DNA of 64,000 nt. Origin: Lentzea guizhouensis. GTDB taxonomy: Bacteria > Actinomycetota > Actinomycetes > Mycobacteriales > Pseudonocardiaceae. The position numbers and the translations under genes are program-made. Shown one piece after another: positions 54,801-62,855 of the stretch. Within the stretch, counting starts at the first letter, position 1; each line of letters starts with the position of its first letter. The stretch is from assembly GCF_001701025.1 (NCBI RefSeq), contig NZ_CP016793.1, forward strand, positions 372,001 through 436,000, given 5' to 3'. The notes under the pieces are model-generated. The model worked only from the letters and a program-made list of their open reading frames with translations. It was not told the DNA's origin and did no database searches.

Positions 54801-56416
54801 CGATCGCCATCGAGGACGCGGGCCGGGTCCGCGACGCGCTCGGTGTCGCGCTGCCGGTCGGTGTCCCGGAGGCGTTCACCGAACCGGTGGCCGATCCGCT
54901 CGGCGACCTGCTGAGCCGCTACGCCCGCACCCACGGCCCGTTCGCGGCCGCCGATCCCGCCGCCCGGTTCGGCCTGGGTGTCGCCGTCGTGACCGGTGTC
55001 CTCGAACGCATGGCGCGACCGGCCGCCTGGTTCGCGGCGAGCTGCGCCCGGCGGCACGCACACCGAGTACTGCGACGCCGACGTGCTCCGCCGCGTGCGC
55101 CGCGGCTCCCTGGCGCGCCTGCGTTCCGAGGTGGAGCCGGTCGAACCCGCCGCGCTGGGCCGCTTCCTGCCCTCGTGGCACGGCCTCGGCCGCCGCCTGC
55201 GTTCGGCCCCGACCGCGGACGACGTCTTCTCGGTTGTCGAACAGCTCGCCGGCGCCCCGCTACCCGCGAGCGCCTTCGAGTCCCTGCTGCTGCCCGCGCG
55301 CCTGCCCGGCTACTACCCGGCCCTGCTCGACGAGCTGACCGCGTCCGGCGAGGTCACCTGGACCGGCTGCGGCTCCCTGTCCGGCGGCGACGGCTGGATC
55401 GCCCTCGCCCCCACCGATGTCGCCGACCTGCTGCTGCCCGACCTGGTCCCGGAGTCGATCCCCGAGTCCCCGCTGCACACCGCGGTCCTGGACACCCTCT
55501 CCGGCGGCGGCGCCCTGTTCTTCCGCCAGGTCGTCGACCGCACCTCGCTCACAGTCCAGTGCACCGACGCCGAGGTCGTCGCCACCCTGTGGGACCTCGT
55601 CTGGGCAGGCCTCGCCACGAACGACACCCTGGCCCCCCTGCGCGCCCTGGTCTCCGGCGGGGGCGCCGCCCACAAACCCCGCCGCACCACCCGCGGCCGC
55701 TACGCCCGCCTGCGCCGCCCGCCCCGACATGCCCTCCGCACGGGCCCGCCACCGCCGCCGGCCGCTGGTCCCTCGCCGTCCCCCCGACCGCCGACCCCAC
55801 TCGCCGCGCCCACGCCCGCGCCGAGTCCTTCCTCGAACGCCACGGCGTCCTCACCCGCGGCGCCCTCGACACCGAACGCGTGACCGGCGGCTTCAGCTCC
55901 GTCTACCGCGTCCTGCGCGCCATGGAGGAGTCCGGCCAGGTCATCCGCGGCTACGTCGTCGAGGGCCTCGGCGCCGCCCAGTTCGCCGCCCGAGGCGCCG
56001 TGGACCGCCTCCGCACCCTCTCCCGCCCCACAGGCCAACCCCCACAACACAACCCCGACCAACCACCCGCCGTAGTCCTCGCCGCCGCCGACCCGGCCCA
56101 GCCCTACGGCGCCGCCCTCCCCTGGCCCACCCCGGTAGGCGAAGGCAAACACCGCCCGGCCCGCAAAGCCGGCGCCCTCGCCGTCCTGGTCGACGGCACC
56201 CCGGCCCTCTACGTCGAACGCGGCGGCAAGTCCCTGCTCTCCTTCACCGACGACGACCCAACCCTCCGCACCGCCGCCACCGCCCTCAGCCGAGCAGTCC
56301 GCGACGGCTGGCTGGGCCACCTCGCCGTCCAACGAGCCGACGGCGAATCCGCCCTCACCTCCCACCTCTCCACGGTCCTCCAAGAGGCCGGCTTCCGCGC
56401 CTCCGCCTCCGCGTGA
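51875..56416 (+). CDS. lhr: Lhr-family superfamily 2 helicase, with apparent frameshifts
   Basis: A large DNA-repair helicase of 1513 residues if read straight through. Seen: Walker A APTGSGKT (43-50), DEVH box near 166, motif VVATSSLELGIDMGAVDLVVQ, motif VI QRVGRAGHQ and the long Lhr-specific domains, ending in LTRGALDTERVTGGFSSVY. Between about 55017 and 55745 the reading frame is wrong. TGRLVRGELRP lies one frame away, then GGTHTEYCDADVLRR to RTGP lies two frames away, and the original frame returns at ATAAGRWSL. Three single bases appear lost, so the frame is restored. Sequencing error is the simplest explanation. Start 51875 is set by the promoter. Confidence 0.9.
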   Translation: MDVMKAFSPATRQWFAGAFAAPTPAQSGAWAAAAAGEHALVIAPTGSGKTLAAFLWALDRLASAGVPEEPKRRCRVLYVSPLKALAVDVERNLRAPLAGIRQAAHRLGLAEPSIAVGMRTGDTSLEERRAFGRTPPDVLVTTPESLFLLLTSSARESLRGVETVIVDEVHAVAGTKRGAHLALSLERLDSLLERPAQRIGLSATVRPVEEISTFLAGGRPVSVVQPKTPKTIEVEVEVPVEDMSVLGQPTGEVSGSAAGAEQRTSIWPSVEARVLELVRAHRSTIVFANSRRLAERLTARLNELAEEAEEGSEPSSFPAEAIGQAGMTVQKNASVARAHHGSMSREQRSAVEEDLKSGRLPCVVATSSLELGIDMGAVDLVVQVEAPPSVASGLQRVGRAGHQVGAVSRGVMFPKFRGDLVSCAVVAERMQSGAIEAVRFPRNPLDVLAQHIVAMVAMEPWPVEELTTLVRRAAPFAGLPESALHAVLDMLSGRYPSEEFGELRPRITWDRVNSELRGRPGSQRLAVTSGGTIPDRGMFAVMTPPSEKGPGSRVGELDEEMVYESRVGDTFLLGTSSWRVEDITHDRVIVVPAPGQPARMPFWKGDAPGRPLELGRAMGKFLREVSTMEDSAARARAAAAGLDQWATDNLLAYLGEQREATRHVPNDRTVLVERFRDELGDWRLVVHSPFGAQVNAPWALAIAARLREQRGVEVQAAHSDDGIVLRLPDALDVDGQEVTASAEDVLLDPDEVEQIVVAEVGGSALFAARFRECAARSLLLPRRDPRRRTPLWQQRQRSAQLLSVASKYERFPVVLEAMRECLQDVYDVPGLRELMSDVRARRVRVVEVETPSPSPFARSLLFGYVGMFLYELDAPLAERRAAALSLDSTLLAELLGSEAIRELLAPEVLAEVEQSLQRLSADRRPRHAEDTADLLRFLGDLSDAEALERGVPREWLDELVAERRAIRVRIAGEERTIAIEDAGRVRDALGVALPVGVPEAFTEPVADPLGDLLSRYARTHGPFAAADPAARFGLGVAVVTGVLERMARPAAWFAASCARRHAHRVLRRRRAPPRAPRLPGAPAFRGGAGRTRRAGPLPALVARPRPPPAFGPDRGRRLLGCRTARRRPATRERLRVPAAARAPARLLPGPARRADRVRRGHLDRLRLPVRRRRLDRPRPHRCRRPAAARPGPGVDPRVPAAHRGPGHPLRRRRPVLPPGRRPHLAHSPVHRRRGRRHPVGPRLGRPRHERHPGPPARPGLRRGRRPQTPPHHPRPLRPPAPPAPTCPPHGPATAAGRWSLAVPPTADPTRRAHARAESFLERHGVLTRGALDTERVTGGFSSVYRVLRAMEESGQVIRGYVVEGLGAAQFAARGAVDRLRTLSRPTGQPPQHNPDQPPAVVLAAADPAQPYGAALPWPTPVGEGKHRPARKAGALAVLVDGTPALYVERGGKSLLSFTDDDPTLRTAATALSRAVRDGWLGHLAVQRADGESALTSHLSTVLQEAGFRASASA

Positions 56417-57193
56417 CCCACCCGCCCTTCCAGCGCAGCGGTCCCCTCACCACCCGCGCACCCCGCACAAGCCGCAACCGCTGCCCACCGGAGCCGTTGC
56501 GCCCCTGTCGACTCCAGGTGCGAGTCGAGCCCGTCCGGCAACGCCTCCACCACGTCCACCGCGGCCGCCACCCAGATCGCCTGCTCCAGCACGAACTCGT
56601 CGTGCTCGGCACGGCACACGCTCGGCACGGCACGGCACGCTTGCTTCGCACGACCCGCTCAACCCGCACCGCCTCCGGGCGCACAGCCGCACGGCTTCCA
56701 GCGGACTGCGCAGGTCGCTGGAGCTGAGGCTTGGCAGTGTGGCCGGCCGAAGACCGGTGAGCTGGCTGGAACTGGAGGCTGGCTGGCGAGCTCGGAGCGG
56801 ACCGCTGCGGTCGCGTCGATCTCAGCGCCTCATCTGTCGCAGGCGCGGCCTCGGACAAGCGAGCCTGAAGCCATCTTCCACGCCTGCCTCGCAACGTCCG
56901 CTCACTCACCTTGCCAGACCTGACTTCGCCGAACCCGGCTTCTCGAGCCTCCATCGGTGGGCCATTTCCCAAACCCAGCCGTCCCCCAACCCAAGCCCAG
57001 GCGTCCTCAAGCTGTCTCCCAATCCCCTCCTCCGTCACAGCTCCTCGTCACGAACACGCCCGCCCCCGCGTTCCTCCTATCTGCGGGACGAGCGAACTGT
57101 CGGATCAGGACGTACGTCAGTGCACACGGGAGACAAGACGAGGCGAAGGACCGATCAGGACGAGCTTCACCCGGTCGAGTGACGAGGAGTGCG
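56417..57193. other. Gene-poor 0.78-kb interval
   Basis: No convincing gene. Frames on both strands are open because of high G+C but give low-complexity Arg/Pro/Ser proteins. The CTCGGCACGG word recurs around 56617-56649. One minus-strand stretch near 56500-56628 has a more protein-like composition (AEHDEFVLEQAIWVAAAVDV), possibly a remnant gene end. The last 130 bases before acdS contain no clear hairpin. Confidence 0.5.
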
Positions 57194-58180
57194 TCAGGCC
57201 GGGTAGAGGGAGCTGTAGGCGTTGAGGGCCGGTTGGCCGCCGAGGTGGGCGTAAAGGACGGTGGACGACCGGTCGATCTCGCCTGAGGTGACCAGGCTGA
57301 TGAGGCCGGCGAGCGACTTTCCCTCGTAGACCGGGTCGGTGATCATGCCTTCGAGCTGGGCGCCGAGGCGCATGGCTTCGAGGGTGGTGTCGTCGGGGAG
57401 GCCGTAGACGCCGGCGTGGAAGCGGTCGTCGAGGAGGATGTCCTCTTCGGACACCGTGGTGTTGCGGAGCTTGGCGGTGTTGTGGGCGATGCGGGTGATC
57501 TGGGCGAGGGTTTCCGCGGGTTTGGCGGAGGCGTCGATGCCCAGGACGCGGCGGTTGGGGTCGTCTGCGAAGCCGGCGACCATGCCTGCCTGGGTGCTGC
57601 CGGTGACGGAGCAGACGATGATGGTGTCGAAGAAGACGCCGAGTTGTGCTTCTTGGTCGCGGAGCTCGTCGGCCCAGGTGGCGAAGCCCATGCCGCCCAG
57701 CGGGTGGTCGGAGGCGCCTGCCGGGATCGGGTAGGGGGTGCCGCCTGCGGCGCGGACGTCGGTGATGGCCTGTTCCCAGGCCGGTTTGATGCCGATGCCG
57801 AAGTCGGCGCTCACCAGGCGGACGTCGGCGCCCATCATGCGGCTCAGGAGGATGTTGCCGACTCGGTCGTGGCCGGTGTCGGTCCAGTCGACCCAGCTTT
57901 CTTGCACCAGAACGGCTTTGAGGCCTGCGCGGGCGGCTGCGGCGGCTACCTGGCGGGTGTGGTTGGACTGGATGCCGCCGATGGAGACGAGGGTGTCGCA
58001 GCCGGTGGCGAGGGCGTCGGCGACGAGGTACTCGAGTTTGCGGGTCTTGTTGCCGCCGTAGGCGAGGCCGGAGTTGCAGTCCTCGCGCTTGGCCCAGATC
58101 GTGGCGCCGCCGAGGTGGGCGGTGAGGCGGTCGAGGCGGTGGACCGGGGACGGGCCGAAGAGCAGCGGGAACCTGTTCAC
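57194..58180 (-). CDS. acdS: 1-aminocyclopropane-1-carboxylate (ACC) deaminase
   Basis: AcdS, a PLP enzyme, breaks down ACC, the ethylene precursor of plants, to ammonia and 2-oxobutyrate. The protein is 328 residues. Seen: [38 protein letters not shown] with PLP Lys45, the active-site nucleophile region [26 protein letters not shown] and DPVYEGKS with the substrate tyrosine/glutamate, then [13 protein letters not shown]. Length and motifs fit true ACC deaminase rather than D-cysteine desulfhydrase, which lacks parts of these, though residues at a few discriminating positions should be checked. GTG 58180 overlaps the GntR stop as GTGA. Confidence 0.9.
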   Translation of the reverse strand: MNRFPLLFGPSPVHRLDRLTAHLGGATIWAKREDCNSGLAYGGNKTRKLEYLVADALATGCDTLVSIGGIQSNHTRQVAAAAARAGLKAVLVQESWVDWTDTGHDRVGNILLSRMMGADVRLVSADFGIGIKPAWEQAITDVRAAGGTPYPIPAGASDHPLGGMGFATWADELRDQEAQLGVFFDTIIVCSVTGSTQAGMVAGFADDPNRRVLGIDASAKPAETLAQITRIAHNTAKLRNTTVSEEDILLDDRFHAGVYGLPDDTTLEAMRLGAQLEGMITDPVYEGKSLAGLISLVTSGEIDRSSTVLYAHLGGQPALNAYSSLYPA

Positions 58181-58806
58181 AGCTCCTCCCGGAGGGTGTT
58201 CCAGTTCTCGTCCACGAGGAGAGCGGCTTGCTTGTCGTCGCGGCGTTCGCAGGCCTCGATGATCTGCTGGTGCTGGGTCACCGAGTGGCGGGCGTGGGGG
58301 GACGAGAAGCGGCTGTGCTCGGCGCGGCGGACGAGCGGGGTGAAGCGGTCGATGGTGGCGGTGATCGCGAAGTTGTCGCAGCGGTGGACGGAGACGGCGT
58401 GGAACTCGTCGTCGGCGGCGAGGGCGGCTACGGCGTCGTTGGCGTCGAGGGCCTTCTTGAAGGCCTTGTTGGCGGCGCGCATGGCGGCGATGTCGTCGTC
58501 GGTCATCAGGGGGACGGCGAGGCCGGCGGCGAGGGCGTGCATCGTCTGCACGACAACGAGGGCGTCGCGCACGGGTTCTGCTTCCAGTGCGGTGACGCGG
58601 GTGTAGGCGTGCGGCTTGGTCTCGACGAGGCCCTCGTCGGTGAGCGTCGCCAGCGCCTCGCGCACCGGGGTGCGGGAGAGGCCGAGCTTCTGCGCCAGCT
58701 CGACGTCCTTGATGGCGGTGCCCGGTTCGAGGTCGCCGCGCACGATCGCCGACCTGATCTCGGCTGCTGCTCGCTCCTTCAACGACCCATATCCAATATA
58801 TTGCAT
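58177..58806 (-). CDS. GntR/FadR-type regulator of acdS
   Basis: A 209-residue FCD-type GntR regulator. Winged helix at about 8-72 ([20 protein letters not shown], then [19 protein letters not shown]). The effector domain (about 85-200) has [11 protein letters not shown] and histidines usual for metal/acid binding ([11 protein letters not shown]). It is translationally coupled to acdS and probably controls it. ATG 58806 begins inside a perfect 7-5-7 inverted repeat; GTG 58830 is an alternative start. The first codons (MQYIGYGS) are unusually AT-rich because the operator overlaps them. Confidence 0.9.
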   Translation of the reverse strand: MQYIGYGSLKERAAAEIRSAIVRGDLEPGTAIKDVELAQKLGLSRTPVREALATLTDEGLVETKPHAYTRVTALEAEPVRDALVVVQTMHALAAGLAVPLMTDDDIAAMRAANKAFKKALDANDAVAALAADDEFHAVSVHRCDNFAITATIDRFTPLVRRAEHSRFSSPHARHSVTQHQQIIEACERRDDKQAALLVDENWNTLREEL

Positions 58807-58811
58807 ATTGG
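58793..58811. promoter_or_regulatory. Operator-like inverted repeat over the gntR start codon
   Basis: CCAATAT (58793-58799) and ATATTGG (58805-58811) are perfect complements with five bases between. The site covers the likely initiation codon of the GntR gene, so bound regulator would block its own transcription or translation and that of acdS. Confidence 0.6.
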
Positions 58812-58842
58812 TGAGGGTAAGGCGGGTCACAGGCAAACGCAA

Positions 58843-58875
58843 CCGGCCCGCAGCGCGAGGTGCGCTGCGGGCCGG
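58843..58875 (-). terminator. Hairpin terminator after the GNAT gene
   Basis: CCGGCCCGCAGCGC pairs perfectly over 14 bases with 58862-58875 around GAGGT. It lies 15 bases past the GNAT stop and upstream of the gntR promoter region. Confidence 0.8.
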
Positions 58876-58889
58876 AGAAGAAACGGGAG

Positions 58890-59450
58890 CTAGAACGGCA
58901 GAGTTCGGCCGAGCACTGCGAACGGGCGCGGGTCGCCGGTGAACTGGTAGTGCCGCAGCACGTCCTGGAAGCCGACGCGCCGGTAGAGCTTCCACGCCTT
59001 GCTGGGGCCTTCGGGCGTGGACAGCAGCACGCGGGAGGAGGAAACGCCCTCCATGAGCCTGCGCAACAGGTCCTCACCGAGGCCACGGCCCTGGGCGCGC
59101 GGCAGCACGTGCAGCTCGGTGAGCTCGAAGTAGTCCTCCAGCCAGTCCGCGACGACGGACGGCGACGCGACGGCCATGAGCCCGCGGCGCACCTGTTCGT
59201 GCCACCACTGGCCGGCGGCACCGCGGTAGCCGTAGCCGATGCCGACGAGCTCGTCCTGCTCTCCCAGCGCCACGACGCAGCGCCAGTCCTCGCGCATCAT
59301 GTGCGCGAGCCACATCGGGGCGCGCTGCTCGACGGTGCCCGGCGGGTAGTTCATCGCGGTCACGTACAGCTCGAGCGCCTCGCCCAGCCGCACGTTCAGC
59401 TCGGCGGCGCTCATCTCGACGATGCGCTCCAGGCGCGGCGCCGCGGTCAC
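58890..59450 (-). CDS. GNAT-family acetyltransferase
   Basis: A 186-residue acyl-CoA-dependent transferase. Seen: strand/loop [23 protein letters not shown], with the pantetheine-binding (Q/R)-x-x-G-x-G/A motif, then [21 protein letters not shown] in the usual C-terminal place. The N-terminal third ([20 protein letters not shown]) is specific to a subgroup acting on unknown acceptors. GTG 59450 overlaps the ybaK stop as GTGA, so both genes are co-translated. Confidence 0.88.
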   Translation of the reverse strand: MTAAPRLERIVEMSAAELNVRLGEALELYVTAMNYPPGTVEQRAPMWLAHMMREDWRCVVALGEQDELVGIGYGYRGAAGQWWHEQVRRGLMAVASPSVVADWLEDYFELTELHVLPRAQGRGLGEDLLRRLMEGVSSSRVLLSTPEGPSKAWKLYRRVGFQDVLRHYQFTGDPRPFAVLGRTLPF

Positions 59451-59947
59451 TGCGACACCACCGCCACACGTCCGCCGGTCAGCGCGACCAGGTCCGCGAA
59501 CGTCGTGGGGTACACGGCGTGCGGGTGCCCGGCGGCGGCCCAGACCTCCTCGTAGCCGGCCAGCGCCTCGTCGACCAGCGTCTCGATCGGCGCCGGGTGC
59601 CCCACCGGGGACACACCGCCGATCACCTGGCCGGTGTGCTCGCGCACGAAGTCCGGGTCGGCGCGCTTGACCGCGTCCGCACCCACCAGCTCGGCCACCA
59701 GCGAGGTGTCCGCCCGGTGCGCGCCGGAGGTCAGCACCAGCAGCGGGCTGGCCACGCCGTCGCGGACCGCGGCGAACAGCAGGCTGTTCGCGATCGCGCC
59801 CACGGCCACGCCCACCGCCTCGGCCGCGGCGGCCGCTGTGCGCACCGCGTCGGGCAGCACGACGATGCGCGCCGCGGTGGCGGGAGGCAGGGCTTCCGCG
59901 ACTTTGCGGATTCCGGGGTGCTCCGCAGAGGTTTCCACAGCACTCAC
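59447..59947 (-). CDS. YbaK/EbsC-type aminoacyl-tRNA deacylase
   Basis: A 166-residue single-domain editing protein. It resembles YbaK/ProX proteins that remove mischarged amino acids from tRNA(Pro). Seen: the conserved lysine region is replaced by VAVGAIANSLLFAAV, then GADAVKRADPDFVREHTGQVIGGVSPVGHP with the catalytic GxxP-type loop, and PTTFADLVALTGG at the end. The absence of an obvious catalytic lysine in the NSL segment makes the substrate uncertain. It is divergent from the SOS-controlled HEPN operon; bases 59948-60028 are shared. Confidence 0.85.
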   Translation of the reverse strand: MSAVETSAEHPGIRKVAEALPPATAARIVVLPDAVRTAAAAAEAVGVAVGAIANSLLFAAVRDGVASPLLVLTSGAHRADTSLVAELVGADAVKRADPDFVREHTGQVIGGVSPVGHPAPIETLVDEALAGYEEVWAAAGHPHAVYPTTFADLVALTGGRVAVVSQ

Positions 59948-60028
59948 CGCACCATCAGACCACGAGCGGGCGGTAGGTGGTGGGCCGGGTTGAGGAATCC
60001 ATCAACCGGGAGCTACGCTGGAGAGGGC

Positions 60029-60044
60029 TCGAACATGTGTTCGA
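60029..60044. promoter_or_regulatory. SOS box upstream of the HEPN operon, perfect match
   Basis: TCGAACATGTGTTCGA fits TCGAAC-N4-GTTCGA exactly and is symmetrical. It lies 107 bases before the HEPN gene start, leaving a leader of about 85-100 bases with a strong hairpin. Confidence 0.9.
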
Positions 60045-60056
60045 GCCGCACCATGC

Positions 60057-60109
60057 CTCGGAGGTGGGGTGGGGGAAGCACCCCACCTCCGAGAGCCGCC
60101 GGCTTCCCC
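60057..60109 (+). promoter_or_regulatory. Structured leader: hairpin with possible pseudoknot
   Basis: CTCGGAGGTGGGGTG (60057-60071) pairs perfectly over 15 bases with 60079-60093, leaving loop GGGGAAG. The loop plus one base (GGGGAAGC, 60072-60079) is complementary to GCTTCCCC at 60102-60109, and CCGCC/GGCGG flank it. The RNA could form a pseudoknot or switch between pairings. It stands between the SOS box and the HEPN gene. Confidence 0.6.
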
Positions 60110-60150
60110 TCGGCGGAGACGTCGTTCACCGACGCCACGAGGAGGCCGAG

Positions 60151-60555
60151 ATGTCAGCACCAGCCTTCCCGATCCCCTTGCCACCCGCTTCAGCACTCGC
60201 GTTGCTGCGGCAGGCACGCGACTCGCTCGCCGAGGCGGAACGCACCCCTGAGCCACCTGAGCGGTTCGCCGCCGCCTACCTCGCGGCTTTGCGAGCCGCG
60301 GCGGCTGTTCTCGCGTTGCGCGGACGCCCGCACCGCGGCCGGTCCAAGCCGACCAGCGCGTGGGTGCTGCTCGCCGCGATCGCACCGGAGATGCGCGAGT
60401 GGGCGGTGTTCTTCGCGGAGTGGTCCTCGACGCGCGCCGCCGTGCTCGCGGGCATCACCCGGCACGTCAACGCCCGCACGGCCGATGACCTGGTGCGGCA
60501 GACCGAGCAGTTCGTCGGCCTGGTCGGTCGCGTGATGAACGAGGGCGGGCGGTGA
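60151..60555 (+). CDS. SAV_6107-family HEPN protein under SOS control
   Basis: A 134-residue helical protein of the SAV_6107 HEPN group. After a short Pro-rich start come helices ALALLRQARDSLAEAER, FAAAYLAALRAAAAVLALRG, WVLLAAIAPEMREWAVFFAE and DLVRQTEQFVGLVGRVM. The canonical HEPN nuclease motif R-x4-6-H is not obvious (RHVNAR is the nearest), so RNase activity is uncertain. ATG 60151 follows GGAGG. A perfect SOS box lies upstream, so it is damage-induced. Its stop overlaps the next start (GTGA). Confidence 0.8.
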   Translation: MSAPAFPIPLPPASALALLRQARDSLAEAERTPEPPERFAAAYLAALRAAAAVLALRGRPHRGRSKPTSAWVLLAAIAPEMREWAVFFAEWSSTRAAVLAGITRHVNARTADDLVRQTEQFVGLVGRVMNEGGR

Positions 60556-61289
60556 ACGCTCTCGAAGTGTTGCGGCGTGAGGCTGATCTGCTCGCCATGT
60601 CCGCGCTCGGCCAGCCGCCGCACAAGGGTGTGCCCGCGTGTCCGGGGCTGAACTTGGGCGAGACCGTGCGGCACGTCGGCAGCGGCTGCCACTGGACGCT
60701 GGAGTACATCCGGCTCGGGCACCAGCCGCGGGAGTGGCAACGCCACCCCGCGGACGGGCAGGACCCGCTGGACTTCATGCGGTCGGCCGCCGAGGCCGTG
60801 ATCGAGGAGCTCGCCGCGCACGACGAGGACGAGCCGTGCGCGACGTGGTGGCCGCGGCAGCAGAACTACGGGTTCTGGCGGCGCCGGCTCGCGCACGAGA
60901 CCACGGTGCACCGCATGGACGTCCAGGGCGCCGCGGGCATGGAGGCCGGCCCGGTCGACGACGAGGTCGCGCTCGACGGCGTCGACGAGGTGCTCACGTT
61001 GTGGCTGGGCCACAAGCTCGACACGCTCGGCGTGCGGGGCTCGCGGGACGAGTTCGTCGCCGTGCGCGTCGAGGACCGCATGTGGCTCACCCGGTGCGGG
61101 CCGCAGGGCGCGTCGGCGTGGCAGGTCGAGCCGGAGGACGCCGAGCACGCCGACGCCCTGGTGACGGCGAACCCGATGACGATGTACCGCTGGCTGTGGG
61201 GGCGCCTGCCCGACCGGCTGATCGAGGTCTACGGCGACCACGACGCCATCGCGCAGCTGTGGGCGCTACTACGGCTCGCGACCAAGTGA
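60552..61289 (+). CDS. Maleylpyruvate-isomerase-like, mycothiol-dependent family enzyme
   Basis: A 245-residue protein of the DinB/MDMPI four-helix fold. The metal-binding histidines are visible: NLGETVRHVGSG near residue 41 and RRLAHETTVHRMDVQ (two histidines) near 117-121. A C-terminal MDMPI domain follows (DRMWLTRCGPQGASAW, then LWGRLPDRLIEVYGD). Members use mycothiol as cofactor in actinobacteria. It is co-translated with the HEPN gene and thus part of the SOS-controlled unit. Its stop region overlaps phoD by 21 bases (convergent). Confidence 0.88.
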   Translation: MNALEVLRREADLLAMSALGQPPHKGVPACPGLNLGETVRHVGSGCHWTLEYIRLGHQPREWQRHPADGQDPLDFMRSAAEAVIEELAAHDEDEPCATWWPRQQNYGFWRRRLAHETTVHRMDVQGAAGMEAGPVDDEVALDGVDEVLTLWLGHKLDTLGVRGSRDEFVAVRVEDRMWLTRCGPQGASAWQVEPEDAEHADALVTANPMTMYRWLWGRLPDRLIEVYGDHDAIAQLWALLRLATK

Positions 61290-62831
61290 CACCGAGGTGG
61301 TCTCCCCGCCCGCTGCCGAGATCAGCCGGTAGCGGGCGCGGCGACCGTCGAAGTCCAGCAGTGCCACGGAGTTCCCGAAGTGCGGCCCGGTGGTCTTGCG
61401 CCAGCCGACGAGGTCTTGCGGCACACCCGCGAACGTCGCGATGCGGCGGAACACCCGCCCGGCGGTGCGCGACCACGACAGCCGGAACGCGGGACGCAGC
61501 ACCTTGGGCGCCTCGTTGTGCACGGGTGAGCACACGAGCTGCGTGACCGTTGCCTTGGCGGGCACGGGGAAGTCGGCTTCGGCGACGTAGCTGTGGTGGA
61601 CGTCACCGGAGAGCACGCACACGGTGGCGGTGCCGTTGTCGGCCGCGTTGCGGATCATCCGGGTCAGCCGGTCGAACGACTCGCGGAACGCGGGCCAGTG
61701 CTCCAGGTCGAGCACCTGGCGGACCTGCTCGGCGGCACGGCCCTGCCAGCCGGGCTTGCGCGCGCCGACCTCGTTGATGGACTGGAAGTGGCTGAGCGCG
61801 TGCGGCATCAGCCACGGCAGCGACGAGCCGATCAGCAGGTGGTCGTAGTCGCCCTCGGAGTTGCGTTCGAGCCACTCGAACTCCGTGTCGCTGACCATCT
61901 GCCGCCGGTCGTCCGCCAGGATGCGGCCGCAGCGCGTGTCGATCATCAGCAGCCGGATGCGGCCGAAGTCGCGGCGGTAGCTCCACTGCGTGGACTTGCG
62001 GCCCTCGTTCTCCTGGTCGGCCTGCTCGGCGAACTCCTCCAGCAGCGGCAGCACGTCGGTGCCCTGGGCTTTCACCTTGGCGTACAAGGGATCGCGGGCG
62101 AGCTCGTCCGGGCCGAGGTTGCCGATGTGCTGGTACACCCAGTACGAGGAGAGCCCGCCGCGGATCCGGTCACGCCACCAGGGCTTGTCCTGCATGCGCT
62201 GTTTCCAGGCGGCCGAGGTGTTCCAGTCGTCACGGATGTCGTGGTCGTCGAAGATCATCGACGTGGGCACGACCGACAGCAGCCAGCGGATCTCCGGGTC
62301 GCCCCAGGTCTCGTGGTAGAGCCGGGCGTACTCGGAGAAGTGCACGACCTCGCCGTCGGGTTCCTCGGTGCCGCGGCGGTGTTCGCGCAGCCACTGCTTG
62401 GTGCTCTCGGTGGGTTCGTCGGCGTAGACCTGGTCTCCCAGCAGCAACAACGCCTGCGGCCACTCCTCCTCCGGCTGGCCCATGAGCCGTTGGGCGAGGG
62501 CGTCGAGGGCGTCGGGGCCGAGCGGCTGGTCGGGGGCGGCGCGGCAGGAGCCGAACGCGATGCGGCGCACCTCGCCGGTGCGGATGACCGGCTTCGGGAA
62601 CTCGCTGTCCGGCAGCGGCCAGACCAGTTCGCGGTCGAGCCGGACGTCGTACTCCGTGCGCGGCCCCAGGTTCTCGACACGCACGAGGGCGTAGTGCTGG
62701 GTGCCCACCTGGAAGGTTCTCGCCGTGTGGCCGGCGATGGTGACCTCACACGCCGCGTCCGTCTCGACCCACACCGTGGCCGAGGTCTCGTCGACGTATC
62801 TCAGGAGGGGTCCGAGCACCAGCTTCGTCAC
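61269..62831 (-). CDS. PhoD-like alkaline phosphatase/phosphodiesterase
   Basis: A 520-residue metallophosphatase. An N-terminal fibronectin-like part (1-95, TSATVWVETD, NLGPRTEYDVRLD) precedes the catalytic domain with LLLGDQVYADE, MIFDDHDIRDDW and LSGDVHHSYVAEAD, the PhoD metal-binding motifs. No Tat or Sec signal peptide is present, unlike classical secreted PhoD, so it acts in the cytoplasm or is exported another way. GTG 62831 is the start; open sequence further upstream does not fit the family. Confidence 0.92.
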   Translation of the reverse strand: MTKLVLGPLLRYVDETSATVWVETDAACEVTIAGHTARTFQVGTQHYALVRVENLGPRTEYDVRLDRELVWPLPDSEFPKPVIRTGEVRRIAFGSCRAAPDQPLGPDALDALAQRLMGQPEEEWPQALLLLGDQVYADEPTESTKQWLREHRRGTEEPDGEVVHFSEYARLYHETWGDPEIRWLLSVVPTSMIFDDHDIRDDWNTSAAWKQRMQDKPWWRDRIRGGLSSYWVYQHIGNLGPDELARDPLYAKVKAQGTDVLPLLEEFAEQADQENEGRKSTQWSYRRDFGRIRLLMIDTRCGRILADDRRQMVSDTEFEWLERNSEGDYDHLLIGSSLPWLMPHALSHFQSINEVGARKPGWQGRAAEQVRQVLDLEHWPAFRESFDRLTRMIRNAADNGTATVCVLSGDVHHSYVAEADFPVPAKATVTQLVCSPVHNEAPKVLRPAFRLSWSRTAGRVFRRIATFAGVPQDLVGWRKTTGPHFGNSVALLDFDGRRARYRLISAAGGETTSVSLGREP

Positions 62832-62855
62832 GCGCGAGACAGTACCCTCGCACGC

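Noticed and set aside
52424..55063. 879-codon frame opposite lhr
   Set aside because: Arg/His/Gln-rich composition without any motif, antisense to helicase motifs.
55010..55750. Programmed frameshifting in lhr
   Set aside because: There are three separate shifts with no slippery heptamer or stimulatory structure recognised; lost bases in C-runs explain them better.
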